Source: CAMLIZ01 sp036231905 (lineage in GTDB: Bacteria > Pseudomonadota > Gammaproteobacteria > Burkholderiales > Burkholderiaceae_C). Taken from it: a DNA stretch of 64,000 nucleotides. The DNA is taken from assembly GCF_036231905.1 (NCBI RefSeq), contig NZ_JAZARE010000001.1, forward strand, positions 310,001 to 374,000, read 5' to 3'. This document shows, piece after piece, positions 8,417 through 15,465 of this stretch; the first letter of the stretch is position 1; every line of letters starts with the position of its first letter. A program made the position numbers and the translations under genes. The notes below the pieces were generated by a model. It did not search any database and had not been told where the DNA came from. It was given only the letters and a program-made list of their open reading frames with translations.

Positions 8417-8824
8417 TCAGGCCTTCTCGACGGGAAGGTTGGCTTCGCGCCATGCGGCCAGCCCGCCGGCCAGCGACTGCACGTTTTCGTAGCCCAGCTT
8501 CTTGAGCACGCCCACCGCGCGGCCCGCGCGCGCGCCGGTGGCGCACACCAGGATCAGCGGCAAGGCCTTGTTCGTGGGCAGGTTCTTCGCGCCCTCGAGC
8601 GAGCCGAAGGGGATGTTGCGCGCGCCCATCACATGGCCTGCGGCGTATTCGGCCGGCTCGCTCACGTCGATGAGCACGCCTTTTTCGCGGTTGATCAGGC
8701 GCACCGCTTCGGCCGAAGACACCGCCGAGCCGCCCACGCCGCGCGACAGCATGGGCCACAGCAGCAGGCCGCCCGACACGAGCGCGGCGAGGACGAGGAA
8801 CCAGTTGTCGAGCAGGAACTTCAC
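8417..8824 (-). CDS. Membrane-anchored rhodanese-like protein
   Basis: A 135-residue protein with an N-terminal membrane anchor (KFLLDNWFLVLAALVSGGLLLW, about residues 2-23) followed by one rhodanese domain. The active-site loop is VCATGARAGRA, so the catalytic cysteine is present. Such proteins transfer sulfane sulfur; the physiological acceptor is unknown. The start is the GTG at 8824 because the in-frame codons further upstream run into the divergent gpmA. It heads the rhodanese-grxC-secB-gpsA run. Confidence 0.88.
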   Translation of the reverse strand: MKFLLDNWFLVLAALVSGGLLLWPMLSRGVGGSAVSSAEAVRLINREKGVLIDVSEPAEYAAGHVMGARNIPFGSLEGAKNLPTNKALPLILVCATGARAGRAVGVLKKLGYENVQSLAGGLAAWREANLPVEKA

Positions 8825-8856
8825 GGTGGATGGGCCCGGGGTGCGAAAACGCGAAT

Positions 8857-8864
8857 TATAGAAT
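8857..8864 (+). promoter_or_regulatory. Putative -10 region for gpmA
   Basis: TATAGAAT lies about 30 nt before the gpmA ATG, in the short divergent spacer with the rhodanese gene. The hexamer could be TATAGA or TAGAAT. No strong -35 is seen. Confidence 0.4.
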
Positions 8865-8894
8865 CGAGGGTTTCCACGCCTGCCTCCGCCTGCC

Positions 8895-9641
8895 ATGTAC
8901 AAGCTCGTGCTCATCCGCCACGGTGAATCGACCTGGAACCTCGAAAACCGCTTCACCGGCTGGACCGATGTGCCGCTCACCGAGACCGGGGTGCAGCAGG
9001 CGCGCCAGGCCGGCCGGCTGCTCAAGGAAGCCGGTTATGAGTTCGACTTGGCCTACACCTCGGTGCTCAAGCGCGCCATCTGGACGCTGTGGCACTGCCT
9101 GGACGAGATGGACCGCACCTGGCTGCCGGTGCTCAAGCACTGGCGACTGAACGAGCGCCACTACGGCGCGCTGCAGGGCCTGAACAAGGCCGACATGGCC
9201 AAGCAGTACGGCGACGAGCAGGTGCTGGTCTGGCGCCGCAGCTACGACACCCCGCCGCCCGCGCTGGAGCCGACCGACCCGCGCAGCGAGCGCCAGGACC
9301 CGCGCTACGCCAGGCTGAAGCCCGAGGACGTGCCGCTCACCGAATGCCTGAAGGACACGGTGGCGCGTGTGCTGCCGTTCTGGAACGATTCGATCGCGCC
9401 GGCGCTGAAGAGCGGCAAGCGCCTGGTGATCGCTGCCCACGGCAACAGCATCCGCGCGCTGGTGAAGTACCTGGACAACATCGACGACGCCGACATCGTG
9501 GGCGTCAACATCCCCAACGGCATTCCGCTGGTGTACGAGCTGGACGCGGACCTGAAGCCGATCAAGAGCTACTACCTGGGTGATGCGGAAGCCGCCGCCA
9601 AGGCCGCTGCCGCGGTGGCGAACCAGGGCAAGAGAAGCTGA
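8895..9641 (+). CDS. gpmA: 2,3-bisphosphoglycerate-dependent phosphoglycerate mutase
   Basis: A 248-residue glycolytic enzyme interconverting 3- and 2-phosphoglycerate. The catalytic histidine motif LIRHGEST is at residues 6-13, the proton donor region reads ERHYGALQGLNK, and the second histidine is in AAHGNSIR. Length is that of the dPGM family. It is divergent from the rhodanese gene and is followed 2 bp later by a DUF488 gene, so the two are likely co-transcribed. The C-terminal tail is alanine-rich. Confidence 0.97.
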   Translation: MYKLVLIRHGESTWNLENRFTGWTDVPLTETGVQQARQAGRLLKEAGYEFDLAYTSVLKRAIWTLWHCLDEMDRTWLPVLKHWRLNERHYGALQGLNKADMAKQYGDEQVLVWRRSYDTPPPALEPTDPRSERQDPRYARLKPEDVPLTECLKDTVARVLPFWNDSIAPALKSGKRLVIAAHGNSIRALVKYLDNIDDADIVGVNIPNGIPLVYELDADLKPIKSYYLGDAEAAAKAAAAVANQGKRS

Positions 9642-9643
9642 GC

Positions 9644-10030
9644 ATGCTGCGTGTCGTGCGCCTGGGCACGCCGCGCGAACAAGGCGAAGGCCTGCGCATC
9701 GGCACGGTGCGCCGGCCGCCGCGCGGGGTGCCCAAGGCGGACTACGCACGGCTGGACTACTACGACGTCTGGCTGCCCACCTTGGCGCCCAGCGCGGAGC
9801 TGATGGCGTGGATCAAGGAAGAGGCCATCACGCCCGCGCGCTGGAAGACCTTCAGCCAGCGCTACCGCGCTGAGATGGCGCGGCCCGACGCTGCACACCT
9901 GCTGGCCACGCTCGCTGCGCTGTCGCAGCAGGCCGACTTCGCGGTCGGCTGCTATTGCGAGGACGCGTCGCGCTGCCACCGTTCACTGCTGCGCGAGTTG
10001 CTGCAGCGTGAAGGCGCGAAGCTGGCCTGA
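9644..10030 (+). CDS. DUF488 (YeaO-like) family protein
   Basis: A 128-residue protein with the DUF488 signatures: YYDVWLPTLAPS near the middle, the FSQRYRAEM helix and a C-terminal CYCEDASRCHRSLL segment with clustered cysteines, which resembles a metal site. Biochemical function is not established. It begins 2 bp after the gpmA stop. Confidence 0.82.
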   Translation: MLRVVRLGTPREQGEGLRIGTVRRPPRGVPKADYARLDYYDVWLPTLAPSAELMAWIKEEAITPARWKTFSQRYRAEMARPDAAHLLATLAALSQQADFAVGCYCEDASRCHRSLLRELLQREGAKLA

Positions 10031-10034
10031 TCCC

Positions 10035-10820
10035 ATGCCCCGTTTTGCCGCCAACCTCTCGCTGATGTATGGCGAGCACGCCTTCCTCGATCGGTTCGAA
10101 GCCGCCGCAGCCGATGGCTTCGACGCGGTGGAGTTCCTCTTCCCCTATGAACACGCGCCAGAGGCGATCGTGCAGCGCCTGCAGGCGCACGGCCTGACGC
10201 AGGCGCTGTTCAACCTGCCGCCGGGTGACTTTGCCCAGGGGGAACGCGGGCTGGCCGCCCTGCCCGGCCGGGAAAGCGAGTTCCTTGCATCGGTGGAACA
10301 GGCCCTGCCCTATGCGCTGGCCACCGGCTGCCGGCGACTGCACGCCATGGCCGGCCTGGTGCCGCCCGGGGCCGACCTCGCCGCGATGCGCGCCGTGTAC
10401 ATCGCCAACCTGCGGCGCGCCGCCGCCCTGCTGCAGCCGCACGGCATCACCTTGTTGATCGAGCCGATCAACACCCGCGACATGCCGGGTTACTTCCTCA
10501 ACCACCAGCAGCCGGCGCACGACGTCGTGGCCGAGGTGGGCGCACCCAACCTGGGGGTGCAGATGGACCTGTACCACTGCCAGGTCATGGAAGGCGACGT
10601 GAGCATGCGCCTGCGCCGCCACATCGCCGGCGTGGGCCACGTTCAGATCGCCGGCGTGCCCGACCGGCATGAGCCCGACTGCGGCGAGCTGCACCATCCG
10701 CCCCTGTTCGCGCTGCTGGACGAGCTGGGTTATGCCGGCTTCGTGGGCTGCGAGTACCGGCCGCGGGCCGGCACCTCAGAGGGCCTGGGCTGGCTGCGAC
10801 GCTGGCGCGCCCGGGACTGA
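10035..10820 (+). CDS. hyi: Hydroxypyruvate isomerase / 2-oxo-tetronate isomerase family protein
   Basis: A 261-residue TIM-barrel sugar isomerase of the Hyi/OtnI family. Characteristic segments are FAANLSLMYGEHAFLDRF at the N-terminus, the acidic AVEFLFPYE, LLIEPINTRDMPGYFL with the metal/catalytic glutamate, and GCEYRP near the end. It probably isomerises hydroxypyruvate and tartronate semialdehyde or a related 2-oxo-tetronate; the sequence cannot separate these. ATG 10035 follows the DUF488 stop by 4 bp. The 3' end overlaps the convergent plsC by 45 bp. Confidence 0.88.
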   Translation: MPRFAANLSLMYGEHAFLDRFEAAAADGFDAVEFLFPYEHAPEAIVQRLQAHGLTQALFNLPPGDFAQGERGLAALPGRESEFLASVEQALPYALATGCRRLHAMAGLVPPGADLAAMRAVYIANLRRAAALLQPHGITLLIEPINTRDMPGYFLNHQQPAHDVVAEVGAPNLGVQMDLYHCQVMEGDVSMRLRRHIAGVGHVQIAGVPDRHEPDCGELHHPPLFALLDELGYAGFVGCEYRPRAGTSEGLGWLRRWRARD

Positions 10821-11558
10821 GCCGGGCTCGGCCAGGCGCTCCTCGATCTGCTGCTGCAGCAGGTCCGCGAGGGCGCGGCGTTCGAGGTGCCGCGTGCCCT
10901 GGGGCAGCAACAGGGACACATGCGCGGTCACGCCCTGCGCCCCCGCCACGCGCCACACGCTCTGCAGCAAGGTGGTCTCGCCCACATAGGCCACGGCCGG
11001 GCTCACCGCGTGTTCCGGCTCCGAGAAACGAAGCACCACCGGCTGCACCGGCACCTGCGTGGTGATCGCCGCCTGCAGCAGGTTGGCATGGAAGGGCAGC
11101 ACACCACGGCCGTCGCTGGTGGTGCCCTCCGGGAACACCGCCACCATCTCGCCATGCTGCAGCGCATGCGCCATCTGGTGCACCACGCGCAAGGCATCGC
11201 GCTTGCGCTCACGCTCGATGAACAGGGTGCCGGCCGAAGCCACCAGCCGGCCCAGCAGCGGCCAGCGCTTCACGTCGGCCTTGGACACGAAGCGCGCCTG
11301 CGGGCACACCGCATGGATGGCCAGGATGTCCATCCAGGAGATGTGGTTGGACACCAGCAACGCCGCTCCCGCGTGCGCCACCCCGTCTGACTGCAGGCTC
11401 ACCCCCAGCACGCGCAGCATCTTTCCCGCCCACCAGCGGATGCGCTGCTGGCGCTGCGCGCGGTCGAGGCGGTCAAACTGCAGCAGCACGATGGCCAGCC
11501 CGTGCAGCATGTGCACCACGGCATGCAGCAGGCGCGCCAGCGCGCGCAACGGGCGCAT
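10776..11558 (-). CDS. plsC: 1-acyl-sn-glycerol-3-phosphate acyltransferase
   Basis: A 260-residue inner-membrane acyltransferase that converts lysophosphatidate to phosphatidate. An N-terminal hydrophobic segment (about residues 5-27) precedes the catalytic NHxxxxD motif (NHISWMD, 71-77) and the substrate-binding PEGTTS (143-148). The ATG overlaps the stop of the pyrC' gene in a TGATG junction, so translation is probably coupled. The long upstream extension of this frame lies inside pyrC' and is a shadow. The 3' end overlaps hyi by 45 bp. Confidence 0.93.
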   Translation of the reverse strand: MRPLRALARLLHAVVHMLHGLAIVLLQFDRLDRAQRQQRIRWWAGKMLRVLGVSLQSDGVAHAGAALLVSNHISWMDILAIHAVCPQARFVSKADVKRWPLLGRLVASAGTLFIERERKRDALRVVHQMAHALQHGEMVAVFPEGTTSDGRGVLPFHANLLQAAITTQVPVQPVVLRFSEPEHAVSPAVAYVGETTLLQSVWRVAGAQGVTAHVSLLLPQGTRHLERRALADLLQQQIEERLAEPGSVPGAPASQPAQAL

Positions 11559-12877
11559 CAGCGGTTGTTGGCTGCGGCCTGGTAGGCCACGGTGCCGGCC
11601 ACCAGCGTGGTGCACACGCGGCCCGGCAGGGCCATTCCGGTGGCCTCGAAGGCAAACGGCGTGTGCTTGCCCTGGCTGAGCAGGCGCTGCGGCGTCACGG
11701 ACCATTCGGCCTGCGGATCGAACACGCAGACGTCGGCCACGCCGCCCTCGACCAGGCGGCCCGCGCTGGAGGCGAGCGAGCCCAGTGCATCGCCGAGCAC
11801 GCGAACCGGCTCGCTGGTCACCCTGGCCAAGGCCTGGGGCAGGCCCAAGCCGCTGTCCTGGCCCCAGCGCAGGGCCAGGCTGAGCAGCAGCTCCAGCCCG
11901 GTGGCGCCCGGCTCCGCTTCGCCGAACGGCAGGTTCTTCATGTCCTCGTCCACCGGCGTGTGGTCTGACACCAGGGCGTCGATGGTGCCGTCGGCCAGCG
12001 CGGCCCGCAGCGCGTCGCGGTCGGCCTGCTGGCGCAGCACCGGCGTCAGGCGCATGGCCGGGTTGAAGAAGCCGATGTCCATGTCGGTAAGGTGCAGCGA
12101 ATTGATGCTCACGTCGGCGGTGACCTTCAGGCCCTCGGCCTTGGCCGCGCGCAGCAGCGCCACGCCGGCCGCGCTGGACAGGCGGCACAGGTGCACGCGC
12201 GCGCCGGTGATGCGCACCAGCTCGAAGATGGTGGCCAGCGCGATGGTCTCCGCACTCACCGGCACGCCAGACAGCCCCAGCCGCGTGGCCACCGCGCCGC
12301 TGGCCGCCACGCCCTTGCCCAGCCACGGGTCCTGTGGTCGCAGCCACACGGTGTAGCCATAGGTGGAGGCGTACTGCAGCGCGCGTTGCAACACCAGCGT
12401 GTCGGCGATCGGGCTCTCCGCCTGGGAGAAGCCGACGCAGCCGGCTTCGGTGAGCTCGGCCATCTCGGTCAGCACCTCGCCGGCCAGCCCGCGGGTGAGC
12501 GCGCCCAGCGGGAACAACCGGCACAGGCTGAGCTTGCGGGCGCGGAACTTGAGCATCTCCACCAGGCCAGGTTCGTCCAGCGTGGGGTCGGTGTCGGGCG
12601 GGCACACCAGGCTGGTGACGCCGCCGGCCGCCGCCGCGTTGAGCTCACTCTCCAGCATGCCCTCGTGTTCATGGCCGGGCTCGCGCAGGCGGGCGGCCAG
12701 ATCCACCAGGCCGGGTGCCACCACGAGGTGAGTGGCGTCGATGGTGCGGTCGGGCTCGAAGTCGGCCGGCACCTTGCCGATCGTGAGGATGCGGCCGTTG
12801 GCGATCGCGATGTCGGCCGGTTCGTCGCGGCCGCTCGCCGGGTCGACCACCCGGCCGTGGGAGATGAGGATCTTCAT
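11558..12877 (-). CDS. pyrX: Dihydroorotase-like protein PyrC' (probably non-catalytic partner of PyrB)
   Basis: A 439-residue protein of the class I dihydroorotase fold, encoded just after pyrB. The metal-binding HxH after the first barrel strand is missing: the conserved DxHxHLREPG reads DLAARLREPG. The later histidine positions are also changed (RPQDP, HLCRLSS), although SDHTP keeps an aspartate. In Pseudomonas, an inactive PyrC' of this kind is needed to assemble active aspartate transcarbamoylase dodecamers; the same role is inferred here. A true zinc dihydroorotase would be encoded elsewhere. The ATG at 12877 overlaps the stop of the upstream bridging mini-ORF (ATGA). Confidence 0.85.
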   Translation of the reverse strand: MKILISHGRVVDPASGRDEPADIAIANGRILTIGKVPADFEPDRTIDATHLVVAPGLVDLAARLREPGHEHEGMLESELNAAAAGGVTSLVCPPDTDPTLDEPGLVEMLKFRARKLSLCRLFPLGALTRGLAGEVLTEMAELTEAGCVGFSQAESPIADTLVLQRALQYASTYGYTVWLRPQDPWLGKGVAASGAVATRLGLSGVPVSAETIALATIFELVRITGARVHLCRLSSAAGVALLRAAKAEGLKVTADVSINSLHLTDMDIGFFNPAMRLTPVLRQQADRDALRAALADGTIDALVSDHTPVDEDMKNLPFGEAEPGATGLELLLSLALRWGQDSGLGLPQALARVTSEPVRVLGDALGSLASSAGRLVEGGVADVCVFDPQAEWSVTPQRLLSQGKHTPFAFEATGMALPGRVCTTLVAGTVAYQAAANNR

Positions 12878-12960
12878 CGAGCCCTCCGCCGAGCCGTCTC
12901 AAGGAGGGCGAGCGCCCCCTCGGGGGGCAACGAACGAATGTGAGTGTGGGGGTTGTCCAT
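12874..12960 (-). repeat. Palindromic bridging element between pyrB and pyrC', open as a 28-codon mini-ORF
   Basis: The 85 bp spacer contains the palindrome-like CGCCCCCTCGGGGGGC. Read on the minus strand it is one open frame starting ATGGACAACCCCCAC 2 nt after the pyrB stop (peptide MDNPHTHIRSLPPEGALAL, then an Arg-rich end). It stops in an ATGA overlap with the pyrC' start. The start and CCCCC/GGGGG core resemble the element after accC. Short GC-rich repeats of this type are frequent in Burkholderiales genomes; whether the peptide is made is unknown. Confidence 0.6.
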
Positions 12961-12962
12961 GA

Positions 12963-13925
12963 CTATGCTTCGTTCCCGGCAATGATGCTCATGACCGCCA
13001 TGCGCACCGCGATGCCGAAGGTCACCTGCGGCAGGATCACGCTGTGGGCGCCATCGGCCACCGCGGAGTCGATCTCCACGCCGCGGTTGATCGGGCCCGG
13101 GTGCATCACAATCGCGTCCGGCTTGGCCAGCGCCAGCTTGTCGTCGGTGAGGCCGTAGTGCTTGAAGAACTCGCCGGCGCTGGGCAGCATCGCGCCGCTC
13201 ATGCGTTCGTTCTGCAACCGCAGCATGATGATGACGTCGGCGTCGCGCACGCCCTCCTTCATGTCGTGGCACACCCGCACGCCCATCTCCCGCAGGTCGC
13301 CCGGCACCAGCGTCTTGGGGCCCACGGCGCGGATCTCCGGCACGCCGAGGATGCCCAGCGCATGGATGTCCGATCGCGCCACGCGCGAATGCACGATGTC
13401 GCCGACGATGGCCACCGTGAGGTTGCTGAAGTCCTTCTTGAAGTGCCGGATCGTGTACATGTCCAGCAGGCCCTGCGTGGGGTGCGCATGGCGGCCGTCG
13501 CCGGCATTGACCACATGCACGTGCGGCGCGCAGTGCTGGGCGATCAGGTAGGGCGCCCCGCTTTCGCTGTGGCGCACCACGAACATGTCCGCGTGCATCG
13601 CCGACAGGTTGGCGATGGTGTCGAGCAGGCTCTCGCCCTTGGCGGTGGACGAGCGCGCGATGTCGAGGTTGAGCACGTCGGCACTCAGGCGCTTGGCCGC
13701 GATCTCGAAGGTGGTGCGCGTGCGGGTGCTGTTCTCGAAGAACAGGTTGAACACGCTCTTGCCGCGCAGCAGCGGCACCTTCTTCACCTCCCGGTCGTTC
13801 ACCGAGAGGAAGGTGCCTGCGGTGTCCAGGATGTGGTGGATCACCGCACGTGGCAGGCCTTCGATGGAGAGCAGGTGGATCAGCTCGCCGTGGGCGTTGA
13901 GCTGGGGGTTGCGTCGGATCAGCAT
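12963..13925 (-). CDS. pyrB: Aspartate carbamoyltransferase catalytic chain
   Basis: A 320-residue enzyme forming carbamoyl-aspartate, the first committed pyrimidine step. The carbamoyl-phosphate loop FFENSTRTRTTFE (about 63-75), HPTQGLLD and LRLQNERM all match the family. Its ATG overlaps the pyrR stop in a TAATG junction. No pyrI regulatory gene is present. The partner is likely the degenerate dihydroorotase downstream, giving the Pseudomonas-type PyrB-PyrC' complex. Confidence 0.97.
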   Translation of the reverse strand: MLIRRNPQLNAHGELIHLLSIEGLPRAVIHHILDTAGTFLSVNDREVKKVPLLRGKSVFNLFFENSTRTRTTFEIAAKRLSADVLNLDIARSSTAKGESLLDTIANLSAMHADMFVVRHSESGAPYLIAQHCAPHVHVVNAGDGRHAHPTQGLLDMYTIRHFKKDFSNLTVAIVGDIVHSRVARSDIHALGILGVPEIRAVGPKTLVPGDLREMGVRVCHDMKEGVRDADVIIMLRLQNERMSGAMLPSAGEFFKHYGLTDDKLALAKPDAIVMHPGPINRGVEIDSAVADGAHSVILPQVTFGIAVRMAVMSIIAGNEA

Positions 13926-14431
13926 TACGCTTGCTCCTCTTCGACCGAGAACGAGAACCGGCCGCTCTCTTCCCGGGTGAGCGACAAGCGCTGGCCGGTC
14001 GGCAGCGCCACCTTGGCCGCTGCGTAACCCGCCTCGACCGGCAGTTCGCGCCCGCCGCGGTCCACCAGCACCGCCAACTGCACGCTGGCCGGGCGGCCAA
14101 AGTCGAACAGCTCGTTGATCGCGGCGCGGATGGTGCGGCCGGTGTAGAGCACGTCGTCGATCAAGAGGATGTGTGCGCCGTCGATCTCGAACGGCAGCTG
14201 GGTCGCGTCGGTGCCGGCGGCCAGGCCGCGCGAGCCAAAGTCGTCGCGATGCAGGGTGCTGGACAGCACGCCGGGCTGGCCGCTGCGCTGCAGGTCGGTG
14301 TGCAGGCGCTCGGCCAGCCAGGCGCCGCCCGACCAGATGCCGACCAGCACGGTGTCGGGCTGCAACAGCTTGCGCACGCCGCGCAGCAGGTCGGCGTACA
14401 GCGCCTCGGCGTCGAGGTGGAGTGAGCTCAT
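13925..14431 (-). CDS. pyrR: PyrR bifunctional regulator/uracil phosphoribosyltransferase family protein
   Basis: A 168-residue type I phosphoribosyltransferase with the PRPP loop HILLIDDVLYTGRTIRAA at about 87-104 and the typical VQLAVLVDRGGRELP strand. In Bacillus PyrR binds pyr mRNA and controls attenuation; in proteobacteria the regulatory role is less clear. It overlaps the ruvX stop (ATGA) and the pyrB start. No attenuator with an obvious terminator was seen upstream, since ruvX abuts directly, so enzymatic or protein-level function is equally plausible. Confidence 0.93.
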   Translation of the reverse strand: MSSLHLDAEALYADLLRGVRKLLQPDTVLVGIWSGGAWLAERLHTDLQRSGQPGVLSSTLHRDDFGSRGLAAGTDATQLPFEIDGAHILLIDDVLYTGRTIRAAINELFDFGRPASVQLAVLVDRGGRELPVEAGYAAAKVALPTGQRLSLTREESGRFSFSVEEEQA

Positions 14432-14844
14432 AGGGTTCTCAGGTACTGGTCCAGGATCACGGCGGCCGACGCTGCGTCCACGTCGCCCGCGCCACCGGCG
14501 ATGGCTTCGGTGGTGGAGTAACGCTCGTCGACCTCGTGCACCGGCAGCCGGAAGCGGCCGTGCAGCTGGCGCGCGAAGCGCTGTGCGCGGCGGGTATTGT
14601 CGTGCGGCGCGCCGTCGGGGTGATAGGGAATGCCGACCACCAGCGCGTCGGGTTGCCACTCGGCGATGAGTTTTTCGATGGCGTTGAAGCGGGCGTCGCC
14701 CTCGGCCGCGATGGTGCGCAGCGGTGAGGCGCTCTTCAGCAGGCTGTTGCCGCTGGCCACGCCGACACGCCGGGTGCCGAAATCAAAAGCAAGAAAGGAA
14801 AGCGGGCGGGAGACGGAAGCAGGAGCAGGCGTCGAAACGCTCAT
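14428..14844 (-). CDS. ruvX: Holliday junction resolvase-like protein RuvX/YqgF
   Basis: A 138-residue RNase H-fold protein. The first acidic motif FLAFDFGTRRVGVASG lies at about 17-32, the central strand reads ALVVGIPYHPDG, and HEVDERYSTTEA and DAASAAVILDQYL complete the active-site carboxylates. YqgF is linked to pre-16S rRNA 5'-end processing and possibly recombination. The gene overlaps yqgE by 4 bp upstream and pyrR by 4 bp downstream. Confidence 0.94.
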   Translation of the reverse strand: MSVSTPAPASVSRPLSFLAFDFGTRRVGVASGNSLLKSASPLRTIAAEGDARFNAIEKLIAEWQPDALVVGIPYHPDGAPHDNTRRAQRFARQLHGRFRLPVHEVDERYSTTEAIAGGAGDVDAASAAVILDQYLRTL

Positions 14845-15422
14845 GCGTGCCCGGCCTCGCCGCTCAGCATGCGCGGGTCGATGCCCAGCAGGGACAGCGC
14901 ACGTTCATAGCGGTCCTCGGCCGGCGTGTCGAAGATGATCTCCGGCGTGGCGTCCACCGTGAGCCAGCCGTTGCGGCCGATCTCTTCCTCCAGCTGGCCG
15001 GCGCTCCAGCCGCTGTAGCCAAGTGTCACCAGGATCTTCTTCGGCCCGGCGCCGTTGGCCAGGGCCTCCAGCACGTCCTTGCTGGTGGTCATTTCCAGGT
15101 CGCCGCCGGGGATGGCGAGCGAGGAGTTGTAGTGGCCGCCGTCGGCGCCCAGGCGCTCGTGCAGCACGAAGCCGCGTTCGGTCTGCACCGGGCCGCCAAA
15201 GTACACCGGCTGCTCGGCCAGGTCCTCCCGGTCGAGCGTGAGTTCCACCTTCTCGAACAGGTTCTTCAGCTTGATGTCGATCGGCTTGTTGATCACCAGG
15301 CCCAGGGCGCCCTTGTCGGTGTGTTCGCACAGGTACACCACCGCGCCGGAGAAGGTGCCATCCGCCATGCCGGGCATCGCGATCAGGAACTGGTTGGTGA
15401 GGTTGATACTGCCGTCGGCCAT
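14841..15422 (-). CDS. yqgE: UPF0301 family protein YqgE/AlgH
   Basis: A 193-residue protein with family signatures NLTNQFLIAMPGM, LCEHTDKGALGLVINKP, VYFGGPVQTERGFVLH and the C-terminal GYSGWSAGQLEEE. AlgH affects alginate expression in Pseudomonas, but the molecular role is unsettled. It heads the yqgE-ruvX-pyrR-pyrB-pyrC'-plsC operon. The ATG is preceded by TAGAAT and a 6 nt spacer with no Shine-Dalgarno. Confidence 0.93.
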   Translation of the reverse strand: MADGSINLTNQFLIAMPGMADGTFSGAVVYLCEHTDKGALGLVINKPIDIKLKNLFEKVELTLDREDLAEQPVYFGGPVQTERGFVLHERLGADGGHYNSSLAIPGGDLEMTTSKDVLEALANGAGPKKILVTLGYSGWSAGQLEEEIGRNGWLTVDATPEIIFDTPAEDRYERALSLLGIDPRMLSGEAGHA

Positions 15423-15428
15423 GAACCA

Positions 15429-15434
15429 ATTCTA
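15429..15434 (-). promoter_or_regulatory. -10-like TAGAAT 6 nt before the yqgE start
   Basis: On the minus strand TAGAAT-TGGTTC-ATG places the predicted transcript start at or within a base or two of the start codon. No ribosome binding site is present, so yqgE may be translated from a leaderless mRNA. The -35 is not convincing. Confidence 0.45.
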
Positions 15435-15465
15435 AACAGCGACAAATCGCCGACACTGCCCTTCC

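Noticed and set aside
11559..12605. A long upstream extension of the plsC frame inside pyrC'
   Set aside because: The extension is out of frame with pyrC' and compositionally anomalous; PlsC homology starts at ATG 11558, which overlaps the pyrC' stop.
14428..14431. A PyrR-type RNA attenuator before pyrB
   Set aside because: pyrR overlaps ruvX and pyrB overlaps pyrR, leaving no untranslated space for an anti-terminator/terminator pair.
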